Below, in pieces: positions 15,601 to 23,190 of a DNA stretch of 64,000 bases. Positions within the stretch are counted from its first letter, which is position 1. The number at the start of each line of letters is the position of its first letter. The notes below the pieces were generated by a model, which was given only the letters and a program-made list of their open reading frames with translations, did no database searches and was not told the origin of the DNA. Made by a program: the position numbers and the translations under genes. Origin of the DNA: Fibrobacterota bacterium (GTDB taxonomy: Bacteria > Fibrobacterota > Fibrobacteria > UBA11236); the NCBI GenBank assembly GCA_947482115.1, contig CANKII010000005.1:62001-126000 (forward strand). The letters run 5' to 3'.

Positions 15601-18137
15601 TCAGAAAGCCCTTCGAGTTTAATCCCTGCATAATGTGAATAGGGGGACACAGCCACCGTTCGCGTGTCCATACTGGGCTGGCCACCCGGCTCGAAAACCT
15701 GGGTGCGCCATTCCGCTCTCAACATGCCCGGGGGATTTTCGAGGGAGGACAAACCGGAGGAAAAATTCGCGCGGCCGTCTGCATCCAGATCCCCGGAGAA
15801 CAAATTTTCGTCGCGGTGTTCCCACGCCGCATGCGTGGGATCGTTGAAGGAAAAATCGCGGTAGGTTCTGAAAGAGACGGGAACCACCGTGACCGCAAGG
15901 GACACATGCGTTTTGTAATTCGCCGCCGGCGAACCCATCAGCCACCGCGCGCTGAAATGCAGATCGCGACCCAGTTGATCCGAGTTGATTTGATCCTGAG
16001 GCAAATCCATCTGTATTTTCAACCGGTTGGGACGCACGGTTTCCACGCTGAAAATCCGATCCGATTTGGCGGGACCGGCTTCCGCGGTCAAATGCCACTG
16101 ACCTGTCGCATCCTCGGATCGCGTGGCTGTCCTCCACTGGTAATGGGCATCCGGCGCATTGCGGAACACGGTCTGGGCCGCGATTCTTCCTGCCGGATCC
16201 ACCAGTGAAAGCCGAACCGGCAAACGTGGAAAGGGCTGGTGATTTTCATCGCGCAGAATACATCCGATGACAAGACTGTCTCCGGGGCGGTACACACCGC
16301 GATCGGAATAGGTGAACAAACGCAAGCCCCGCGGAGTGTCCTCGCCTTGCACGTCAAAACGCGACAGGTTGCGGGCCTCCCCTTCCCCGAGTCGCAGCCA
16401 AGCGCGATGGGTTCCCCCATCCTTGTCCGCCTCCGCCGACAGCAAGATCGCGCCATTCACCCCTTCGAACATCAACGCGCCCTCTCCGTCGGTTTTCCCG
16501 TCCTTTAACGGTCCCCCTCCGGTTCCGGAAACAGTGACATGAGCCCCTTTCCACGGACGGCCTTCCACGAGATCGATGGCATGCACACTCAGGTTTCCGG
16601 AGGGATCCATGCCTGCCAAAAGCATCAGATCCGAAACCACCACGGTCCGCCGCGGGGAAACATGGGAATCATAATTGTAACGAGAAGTATAATATTCATT
16701 GCACGGGTGATCGTAGGGCCACCGGGTTTCGGGATCCCCTTCATCATGGCCGACGCGGGCATGTTCGGCCGCGTCACAGGGATAAAGCATGTTCTCGTGA
16801 GCTCCCGATATCTCCAGTCCGTAAATGCCGAGTCCGAGTTTCTTTACAATACCGCCCATATCCAGCTCGCCGTGATGCAACTGATTCCTCCGGGCCCCGG
16901 TCTGATAGACGCGCTCCGTCACCACCTCCGCGTCACCGGGGATGTAGCTGTCCCCCTCCCCGCTGTTTTCGATGTAGGGCGCCGCGCGCTCTGGGCGGAT
17001 CCGGACCAGACGGACGCGGACGGATCCATAATTCATGCTTTCAAAGGCCATGCGGACGCTGCCAGAGGTTGGCACGATGTACCCGCGCTGCGGTAGGCGC
17101 ACAAAGGGTTTTTCATCCTCGAAATATTGGGAGTACCGGAAATCCTTCATCAACCTCAATCCAGACATGGCGCTGATTCCCTGGCGGATGACAAGCGTGT
17201 GCATTGCTCCGACTTTCAGATCCCCGGTGACCGTGAGATGGGACCCTTGAACCCGGACGGGAACAACCTGCCCGTCCATGGAAACAAAGGAAGCGGCGTC
17301 GCTTTGTCCGGTCAGCGCTTCCGAAAACACCACCTTGAAGCCGCGATCCTTTCCAGAACCCCATGGAATCACACCCAGAATGCCGAACTGCTCCCGAAGC
17401 GGCAGGTTGATCTCCTCTTCCCCGTCGGCCAGCGCACCCATTTCCACACCCGAAACACGGACGTACAAAGACTTGTTCAGTGAGCGTTTGACATTGTAAA
17501 CCGTGCAATTCAGAACGACGGCATCGCCCTCTGCAGCGCCGGAACCACAGCCCACGCGCAAATGTTCACCGCCCTGTTCCGCCGAAAGCGCCCGCGCAAC
17601 GCTTTCTGAATCCGGCGCGGGATTTACCCTCAAATTAAAGGTGAAGCGGATTTCCGGTCCATCAATCAACCCGTCCGGCTCAATGAACCAGCGAGTGGGA
17701 ATACCGTAAAAGGTGAACGGAACTTCGGGCCATCCCTTTTCCCCCAATACTTTTTCCAACTTCAGATGTCCCACATAATAGTGCGCCGGTGGCAGGGCTG
17801 CCTTCGGTTGAAACAAAAGTGTCTGCGGATCCTTCCAGAAAAGTCTTCCATCCAGTTTCGGATCAAATGACACCCAGTCGGATGAGGCTTCGGAACCCAC
17901 TTCATCACTGGCCACCTGGGGGTATTTAAAGTGAATGGTGACCGGTCCCGTTCGCGGCAGGGCTCCCTCCGTCACGCCGGAGAGAACCTCGGCCACCCGA
18001 TCCGCTTCGCTCGCGCTCAAGGGTTGAAAGGAAGGAGGGCGATCGGGGCTGTGCAGGGAATGGGACGACTTGCGTCCGCAGGAAACGAGAAAAACCGCGG
18101 GAAGCAGAAACAAAAAAAACCATTGGCGTCGCATCAT
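12666..18137 (-). CDS. Bacterial alpha-2-macroglobulin lipoprotein
   Basis: A very large 1823-residue periplasmic lipoprotein: the signal MMRRQWFFLFLLPAVFLVSC has lipobox LVSC. The MG domain series includes YSDRGVYRPGDSLVIGCIL (MG2/3-like). The thioester segment YGCVEQTVSTAFPQLVL keeps the Cys-x-Glu-Gln of the trapping site. The GEGVPHEWGT stretch and the C-terminal terpenoid-cyclase-like alpha/alpha region follow. The family traps proteases by covalent linkage. With pbpC overlapping downstream, the pair likely protects the cell wall when the outer membrane is breached. The length is close to the longer members of the family. Confidence 0.93.
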   Translation of the reverse strand: MMRRQWFFLFLLPAVFLVSCGRKSSHSLHSPDRPPSFQPLSASEADRVAEVLSGVTEGALPRTGPVTIHFKYPQVASDEVGSEASSDWVSFDPKLDGRLFWKDPQTLLFQPKAALPPAHYYVGHLKLEKVLGEKGWPEVPFTFYGIPTRWFIEPDGLIDGPEIRFTFNLRVNPAPDSESVARALSAEQGGEHLRVGCGSGAAEGDAVVLNCTVYNVKRSLNKSLYVRVSGVEMGALADGEEEINLPLREQFGILGVIPWGSGKDRGFKVVFSEALTGQSDAASFVSMDGQVVPVRVQGSHLTVTGDLKVGAMHTLVIRQGISAMSGLRLMKDFRYSQYFEDEKPFVRLPQRGYIVPTSGSVRMAFESMNYGSVRVRLVRIRPERAAPYIENSGEGDSYIPGDAEVVTERVYQTGARRNQLHHGELDMGGIVKKLGLGIYGLEISGAHENMLYPCDAAEHARVGHDEGDPETRWPYDHPCNEYYTSRYNYDSHVSPRRTVVVSDLMLLAGMDPSGNLSVHAIDLVEGRPWKGAHVTVSGTGGGPLKDGKTDGEGALMFEGVNGAILLSAEADKDGGTHRAWLRLGEGEARNLSRFDVQGEDTPRGLRLFTYSDRGVYRPGDSLVIGCILRDENHQPFPRLPVRLSLVDPAGRIAAQTVFRNAPDAHYQWRTATRSEDATGQWHLTAEAGPAKSDRIFSVETVRPNRLKIQMDLPQDQINSDQLGRDLHFSARWLMGSPAANYKTHVSLAVTVVPVSFRTYRDFSFNDPTHAAWEHRDENLFSGDLDADGRANFSSGLSSLENPPGMLRAEWRTQVFEPGGQPSMDTRTVAVSPYSHYAGIKLEGLSEWGSVETDKPLKVELASLDEQGHAASRRSMTVQIWNNPNWWWYEGAGSERFQERSESKLVATLTGASGDKLSFTPQASGRYFFLASDDETKHAAGLFADAWSWDGGGSEGPAPSLLRLTSEKDTVEPGGTIAIRFPAPEKGRALIRLLHGRSLIREEWVETHGGTQKWQTRVEAGFAPNVFVEVDLFQPWSRENDRPVRMYGLVPIIVMDPESHLRISLESSSELKPESNADVVIRNPDGRKGSVVLAAVDEGLLDLTHFRTPDPHASLYAREGLSVRTWDVFDRVLGAYAGRFDQILTLGGDRVDLDKLGKKKGMEFPPMVWVSPPISLGGKKSINVQVPIPAYAGSVRLMAVASSGSAVGSAEKTVPVRAPLMIYGTVPRALSPGDRCDLPATVFAFRSGDANISLHVQGPVQSQGATSMTTHFSDKGGDFLAAFSVIAGNMPGVARADFTASGSMGNARQSLPFEVHWPEPPRPKAETYMLGSEPLKIAFTPFGLPGTRQARLEAGTVSLGLDRRIDDLLQYPYGCVEQTVSTAFPQLVLAKLFPGLSNERKEQAHSHVQSAIESLRRFQTAGGAFSLWAGEGVPHEWGTLWAARFLQEAKRAGYLVPDALTLPLLQHLSTAAREFRPGVYARSSDTLMQSMRLFWLAGEGKPDWGAMNLLRESRLPGVSCWTLARAYRAAGQEGAARTLAGRCSDQVRKDRDMYYEFGSPHRDQAFILSAKSELGFREDAQHLFSALKKDFAASEWWYSTQEAAATLVAFSDFLGSNGGENKPFDLRWRMNGGAWKQLSSQGETVRTALPANDAGTLEVERVGGGTVDLQIVSTGVQPEKAAKSSGGLALDVQWQDASGRLINPDKLPQGGEFVAVATVKNSNSFPLDNLALTLAFPGGWEIRNPRLQGAPGVDNLTTPEHLDVRDDRVHFHFRLERGKEARFAVGLTAAYKGEYYRPGAFVTAMYDASFSAYVPGGRAQVSGE

Positions 18138-18260
18138 GATCCCACCCTTGAAAAAGGTCTACGGCGAAGGCACGAAAGTAAGTAAATACATGAGGGGAAC
18201 ACTGCAACCGTTTTCCGAATTAAAACTCATTACGAATCTTCATCACAACAAGCAAAACTC

Positions 18261-18965
18261 ATGTCTGATTCACCTGAAACCCCGTCAATACCCGTCAACC
18301 CCAAAATCGAAGAGTCGTGGAAGCGTGAGCTGGATGAAGAATTCCACAAGGATTACTTCGTCCAACTCAAACAATTCCTGCTGACTGAAAAACAAAGCGG
18401 AGCCGTGGTTTATCCCCCCGGTTCTTTGATCTTCAACGCCTTCAACACCACGCCTTTCGATGCCGTCAAAGTTGTCATTCTTGGACAGGACCCGTACCAC
18501 GGCCCTGGTCAGGCACATGGGCTCAGCTTCTCGGTGCAAATGGGAGTGAAGCCTCCGCCGAGTCTGGTCAACATGTTCAAGGAACTTCACACCGACGTGG
18601 GATTCAAAATTCCTGCACATGGGAATCTGGAAAAGTGGGCGCAACAGGGCGTGCTGCTGCTCAACTCATCGCTCACCGTTCGCGCCGGACAACCCGCTTC
18701 GCATCAGGGACATGGATGGGAACAATTCACAGCGGCGGCGGTCAAAAAACTTTCGGACAAACGCGAAGGCCTTGTCTTTCTGTTGTGGGGAAAACCCGCG
18801 CAGGAGAAGGAGGTTTTAATCGACACCTTGAAACACCATGTTCTTAAATCTCCGCATCCCTCCCCCTTCTCCGCCGACCGCGGATTTTTCGGCTGCCGTC
18901 ATTTCTCCAAAGCCAATGCTTTGTTGAAGGAGGCGGGTAAAACACCGATCGATTGGCAACTGTGA
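18261..18965 (+). CDS. ung: Uracil-DNA glycosylase
   Basis: Family 1 uracil-DNA glycosylase, 234 residues, which excises uracil from DNA in base excision repair. The catalytic motif GQDPYHGPGQAHGLSFS, the VLLLNSSLTVR strand and HPSPFS with the catalytic His are all present. It is a single gene divergent from the alpha-2-macroglobulin gene and followed at once by a palindromic element that may act as its transcription end. Confidence 0.97.
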   Translation: MSDSPETPSIPVNPKIEESWKRELDEEFHKDYFVQLKQFLLTEKQSGAVVYPPGSLIFNAFNTTPFDAVKVVILGQDPYHGPGQAHGLSFSVQMGVKPPPSLVNMFKELHTDVGFKIPAHGNLEKWAQQGVLLLNSSLTVRAGQPASHQGHGWEQFTAAAVKKLSDKREGLVFLLWGKPAQEKEVLIDTLKHHVLKSPHPSPFSADRGFFGCRHFSKANALLKEAGKTPIDWQL

Positions 18966-18966
18966 C

Positions 18967-19012
18967 CCAATGGCGGTAGGGGCGCGTCGCGACGCGCCCC
19001 TACCGCCATTGG
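18967..19012. repeat. GTAGGGGCG-type 46-bp perfect palindrome
   Basis: Both 23-base halves match without a mismatch or loop. The core GTAGGGGCGCGTCG is shared with the family. The outer arm CCAATGGC is found only at this locus, on both sides in inverted copy. It sits 1 base after the ung stop codon and 16 bases before the next start. Confidence 0.92.
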
Positions 19013-19028
19013 CTATCTTATCACCCCC

Positions 19029-20222
19029 ATGCTCGATTCATTGCTCTCGGAATACGATTTCCTTGTCATTGGCGGCGGTCCCGCCGGCCTACTTGCTGCG
19101 TTGACGCTATCCGCCTCCAAGACGCCTTATCGCATTGCTTTAATCGACAAGCGTGACCCGTGGCGGGAACCTGTTTCCTGCGCCGAAGCTGTGTCCAAAC
19201 GCGGACTGGAAGCGTTGGTGCCGAAGGTGGACGCGGAATGGGTGCGCGGCCCCATTGACGGCGTCTTTTTTGTTGCACCCGATGGCACACGGGTGGATTT
19301 TGAAAAGAAAGATTCGGGATTGCTGATCAACCGGGCGCTGATGCACAAGCGTCTGGCGGAGGAAAGCCATCGCCGCGGCGTGCATTGCAATTTTCGGACA
19401 CGGGCCACAAGTTTATCGAAACTTGAAAACGGATTCCGCACGGTGAAATACGAAGGCGAACCTGCAGGAGAACTTCGCGCCAAGGTGGTGATCGATTGTA
19501 GCGGACCGGGATTAGGATTTGGACAGGGAGAAAATATCACCCAAGGCAACTTCGATGTCGAACCTGCCTTGTTCGCGCTTGTCGAGGGACTTGAATATCC
19601 CACCAATTACATCCAGTTATTCTTCGGGCACAATTATGCACCCGGGGGTTATGCGTGGCTGTTCCCACGCGATAAGCAAGTGGCGAACGTGGGACTCGTC
19701 GTGGGACGCGACTATGCCAAGGACGCTCCCGCGCGACAGGCAATGAAGCATTTTATTGAAACGACCTATCCCGGCGCCAGAATCTCCACGGTTCAAGGCG
19801 GAGCCATTCCCTGTGGCTTTCCCGATGAACCCCTTGCGGTCGATAATCTTTACAAGGCGGGTGATGCGGGCAACATGGTGAATCCCATCAGCCGCGCCGG
19901 AATTCTGGAAGCGATGACAGGTGGGAAGTTTGCTGCCGAAGCGGCGTTGAAAACGATTGCAATGAATGACGAAAAGGATCGTATAGTCCATTATGCGGAA
20001 TACAAGGCGCGATGGGAAAAAGATTATGGCAATTCCAGCCGCCGTATTGGAAAAGCGAAGAAGGCCTTTATGGCCATCCCGGATTCGGTTTTAAACAAGG
20101 CTGCACATAGTCTGGTGAAGATCCCTCCGCACAAGCGGACGCTGGCCCGAATCTTCCTCGCCACCATGTGGAGCTCCCCGTCGCTGCTGTGGAAAATGCG
20201 GGGACTTTTTTCGGTGAAATAA
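19029..20222 (+). CDS. FAD-dependent oxidoreductase, geranylgeranyl reductase family
   Basis: A flavoprotein of 397 residues with an N-terminal Rossmann FAD site (FLVIGGGPAGLLAALTL), the VSCAEAVSKRGLE segment and a second FAD motif (LYKAGDAGNMVNPISRAGILEAM). This arrangement matches the geranylgeranyl reductase group that saturates isoprenoid double bonds of lipids or quinone tails. A squalene/phytoene synthase is encoded at 56171-57307 but is not linked. The substrate cannot be told from the sequence. A -10-like TATCTT ends 9 bases before the ATG with no ribosome site between. Confidence 0.8.
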   Translation: MLDSLLSEYDFLVIGGGPAGLLAALTLSASKTPYRIALIDKRDPWREPVSCAEAVSKRGLEALVPKVDAEWVRGPIDGVFFVAPDGTRVDFEKKDSGLLINRALMHKRLAEESHRRGVHCNFRTRATSLSKLENGFRTVKYEGEPAGELRAKVVIDCSGPGLGFGQGENITQGNFDVEPALFALVEGLEYPTNYIQLFFGHNYAPGGYAWLFPRDKQVANVGLVVGRDYAKDAPARQAMKHFIETTYPGARISTVQGGAIPCGFPDEPLAVDNLYKAGDAGNMVNPISRAGILEAMTGGKFAAEAALKTIAMNDEKDRIVHYAEYKARWEKDYGNSSRRIGKAKKAFMAIPDSVLNKAAHSLVKIPPHKRTLARIFLATMWSSPSLLWKMRGLFSVK

Positions 20223-20299
20223 ACTGTTGCTTCCCGCCCCGGGAGCGCGTATGTTCTTAGTGGGAGCGAACTCCCGCTCTCACTGAAAAGAAGGCTCCC

Positions 20300-20449
20300 A
20301 TGCTGTATACAATTGCAGTTGTTTTGGTTCTGCTTTGGCTTCTGGGACTTATCTCTGCTTACACCATCGGCGGCTTTATTCACATTCTACTGGTGGTTGC
20401 CGTCATCCTCATCTTGGTGAGGGTGATTAGCGGCAGAAGTCCCCTGTAA
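20300..20449 (+). CDS. Lmo0937-family small membrane protein
   Basis: A 49-residue, almost wholly hydrophobic protein: MLYTIAVVLVLLWLLGLISA followed by YTIGGFIHILLVVAVILIL and a short basic tail RVISGRSPL. Length and pattern match the Lmo0937/DUF5670 family of tiny membrane proteins of unknown function, often stress induced. A GGGAG-CGAA-CTCCC hairpin (20262-20275) precedes it, and AAGAAGG is its likely ribosome site. Confidence 0.82.
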   Translation: MLYTIAVVLVLLWLLGLISAYTIGGFIHILLVVAVILILVRVISGRSPL

Positions 20450-20464
20450 AAGAACACGGGCAGG

Positions 20465-21991
20465 CTAGCAGACATTATCCCACTTGGAGAAATCCGTCCA
20501 ATGAGTCGGAGGATCTGTTGGGAGAATGATGTCCACGGCTTCTTGGGGTCCATCCGATCCGGCGCGGTAGTTTGGAAATTCCTTGCCCTTGGGATGCTCC
20601 ATCCAATGTTTGAGCAACGGATCGATGAAGCTCCAGGACAACTCCGTTTCGTCGGAACGGACGAACAACGTGGGATCGCCGAGCACGGCATCAAGGAGAA
20701 GCCTTTCATAAGCGTCGGAACTTGTGTCAAAATGATCGCTGTAGCAAAAATTCATGGATGTATCCGAGAGCTCGAAGCTTTGTCCGGGATTTTTCGTGGT
20801 CAGCTCCAATAGGATGGCTTCCTGCGGCTGGATCTTGAACACAATGCGGTTGCTTTGCACATGCTGTCCGCGGGTATTGAACAGAATGTTGGGCAACCGT
20901 TTGAAGGTGACAACGACTTCAGTTCCCTTGCGCACCATGCGCTTGCCGGAGCGCAAATAAAAGGGAACTCCCGCCCACCGCGTGTTGTCGATGTTCAGCC
21001 TCAGGGCCACGAAGGTTTCGGTGCTGCTTCCAGGAGCGACGCCCTTTTCATTGCGATAGGCCGCCGCAGGGTTCCCCTTGACTTCTCCCGCACCGTACTG
21101 GCCGCGCACGGCCACGGGCGGACTGGCTTCGAGATCGATGGGACGCAGGGCGCGCAATACCTTCACCTTTTCGTCGCGGATGGCTTCAGCGGCAAGATTC
21201 ACCGGCGGTTCCATGGTGACAAGGCAGAAGATTTGCATTAAATGGTTCTGCACCATGTCGCGCAGCACACCACTCTTGTCGAAATAATCGGCACGCTCCT
21301 CGACTCCGAGGACCTCAGAACTGTTGATTTGCACGTGGTCAATGTAATGGTGGTTCCAAATCGGCTCGAAAACCGAATTGGCGAAGCGAAAGACCATCAG
21401 ATTCTGCACTGAGTCCTTGCCAAGGTAATGGTCGATGCGGTAAATCTGTTTTTCAGCGAAACTGGAGAGCAGGTTTTCATCCAGTTCGATGGCGCTGTCC
21501 AAATCATGTCCGTAGGGTTTTTCCACCACGAGGCGGCTCCAGAATTTTGCCCGGGCGCGATGCACTAACCCTCCATCACGCAATGCCTTGGCCAGATCCG
21601 CGTACCCTTCCGGGGGGACAGCGAGGTAATGCAGATAATTCTGGGGAATGCCGTGGTCCTTGCAAACCTGATCGCAAACGCTCTTAAGTTTGGCGATACC
21701 CTCCGGGGAATAATCGGTTTGAACGTATTCAAAATGGTCTTTGAAACCTTCCGGATACTTGCCCATGCTCAGCAGGGTATCCACCTCCATGGGCTTGCGA
21801 CCCACGGCGAGGATTCGAAACTTCTCGGGCAGCATTTTTTTGAACATCAAATTGCCCAAAGCGGGAAAAAGCTTGCGTTTCGCCAAATCCCCCGAGCCAC
21901 CGAAAATAATGAGGAGGCAATCGTCCGGATCGCGCTTCGCACCGAAGAAATTGGAGGGCTTGCGGGATTTCTCGTTAACTCTGGATACCAT
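20465..21991 (-). CDS. zwf: Glucose-6-phosphate 1-dehydrogenase
   Basis: About 508 residues. It oxidises glucose 6-phosphate to 6-phosphogluconolactone in the oxidative pentose phosphate pathway. The coenzyme site IIFGGSGDLAKRKLFPAL and the active-site RIDHYLGKD are present. The start at 21991 follows AAGGGA with 7-base spacing; an in-frame GTG at 22015 would add 8 residues. Transketolase is encoded nearby on the same strand but in a separate unit. Confidence 0.95.
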   Translation of the reverse strand: MVSRVNEKSRKPSNFFGAKRDPDDCLLIIFGGSGDLAKRKLFPALGNLMFKKMLPEKFRILAVGRKPMEVDTLLSMGKYPEGFKDHFEYVQTDYSPEGIAKLKSVCDQVCKDHGIPQNYLHYLAVPPEGYADLAKALRDGGLVHRARAKFWSRLVVEKPYGHDLDSAIELDENLLSSFAEKQIYRIDHYLGKDSVQNLMVFRFANSVFEPIWNHHYIDHVQINSSEVLGVEERADYFDKSGVLRDMVQNHLMQIFCLVTMEPPVNLAAEAIRDEKVKVLRALRPIDLEASPPVAVRGQYGAGEVKGNPAAAYRNEKGVAPGSSTETFVALRLNIDNTRWAGVPFYLRSGKRMVRKGTEVVVTFKRLPNILFNTRGQHVQSNRIVFKIQPQEAILLELTTKNPGQSFELSDTSMNFCYSDHFDTSSDAYERLLLDAVLGDPTLFVRSDETELSWSFIDPLLKHWMEHPKGKEFPNYRAGSDGPQEAVDIILPTDPPTHWTDFSKWDNVC

Positions 21992-22073
21992 GTTATTTCC
22001 CTTGTCGTTTAGCACTTAAGTTAAAATTTTCAAGGCTCCTAATTCTCCGCAGCTTGCAGATCGGCTTAATTTC

Positions 22074-23042
22074 ATGAATATCGATGCCATTCATAAAGCC
22101 CTGCAATATGCCGCAAAGCAAAAACATATTCTGTCCGCGAATGTTGAAGCTTTTGAAGCGATAAGGCTTCTGAACTCCGAAGCTTCGGGCACTCCGGGTT
22201 TGGTGTTTGAATTGTACGGCAAACACGGTGTCGCCTATGATTATGGGATCGATATTGGCCAAGAGTTGCAGGGTGTTGCTGCGGATTGGCTCAAAGAATT
22301 CAAATGGAAATCCATCGTGCTTTTGGATCGAACGCGACCCGGAGAAGAAGGACGAGTCGATAGCGTGGTCGCAGCGGGAACTGCGCCGGAGAAAATGGAA
22401 GTACGGGAAGGTTCACTGCGCTTTCTGGTAGAGCCACAGCATCCCCGCAATGTGGGATTGTTTTTGGACACACGCGAATTACGGACTTGGCTGCGCGAAA
22501 ATTCCAGCCAAACCCGCGTTCTCAATCTGTTCAGCTACACCTGTTCTTTGGGACTAGCTGCGCTTGCAGGTGGAGCCGAAGAAGTCGTCAATGTGGACAT
22601 ATCCCAACGCTATCTCGATTGGGGTCGGGAGAATTTGCAACTGAACGGATTGCCGGAGGAGAAATGCCGCTTCATGCGCATGGACAGTGAACGGTATCTG
22701 GATTGGGCCGCGAAGAAAAATCACACCTTCGATCAAATCATTCTGGATCCACCCGTGTTCTCCCGGTTCGAAAAGAAAACCTTTCGCTTCACCGAAGATT
22801 ATTTTCGGCTGGTTTCCAAATCCGCAATGCTGCTCTCCCCCGGCGGAACTTTGCATGCCGTGACCAACTATTCCGGCATCAATGCATTTGAATTCGAAGA
22901 ACGTTTACAAGAAGCTGTGACTTCGATGGGAAGGTACATTCAATCCATCCGCCAGTTGCCGTTGCCACCCGACTTCGATATCGCGGCAGATACGGAGGAG
23001 CGTGTGGAAGGAAATGCGATGATTTTTCAGGTGAAAGTCTAA
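22074..23042 (+). CDS. Class I SAM methyltransferase, RlmI/RlmL-like
   Basis: A 322-residue protein with an N-terminal substrate domain and a Rossmann methyltransferase core: RVLNLFSYTCSLGLAALAGGAEEVVNVDIS (motif I) and QIILDPPVFSR (the DPPxF motif IV of 23S rRNA methyltransferases). It is likely to methylate 23S rRNA, but the precise base is unknown. It is a single gene whose stop is followed directly by a MITE-like element. Confidence 0.8.
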   Translation: MNIDAIHKALQYAAKQKHILSANVEAFEAIRLLNSEASGTPGLVFELYGKHGVAYDYGIDIGQELQGVAADWLKEFKWKSIVLLDRTRPGEEGRVDSVVAAGTAPEKMEVREGSLRFLVEPQHPRNVGLFLDTRELRTWLRENSSQTRVLNLFSYTCSLGLAALAGGAEEVVNVDISQRYLDWGRENLQLNGLPEEKCRFMRMDSERYLDWAAKKNHTFDQIILDPPVFSRFEKKTFRFTEDYFRLVSKSAMLLSPGGTLHAVTNYSGINAFEFEERLQEAVTSMGRYIQSIRQLPLPPDFDIAADTEERVEGNAMIFQVKV

Positions 23043-23190
23043 CACCCCACCCTACGACAGGCTCAGGGCATCGCCTTTTTGCTTCCTCCCCTCTTGAGGG
23101 GAGGAAGTTTCACATGGGTCTGAAACAAGAAATGTTTTTTGCATTACCCCCCTTCCCCTCAAGAGGGGAAGGGGTCGGGGGATGGGGTGA
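23042..23190. repeat. MITE-like element, copy 1
   Basis: This fills the whole gap between two convergent genes. Two perfect 12-base hairpins, CTTCCTCCCCTC/GAGGGGAGGAAG (23082-23107) and CCCCTTCCCCTC/GAGGGGAAGGGG (23149-23174), flank a T-rich spacer. The outer ends ACACCCCAC and GATGGGGTGA are roughly inverted. A CCCTACGACAGGCTCAGGG motif (23050-23068) is nested at the left end. Copies 2 and 3 lie at 30415 and 45582. Confidence 0.85.
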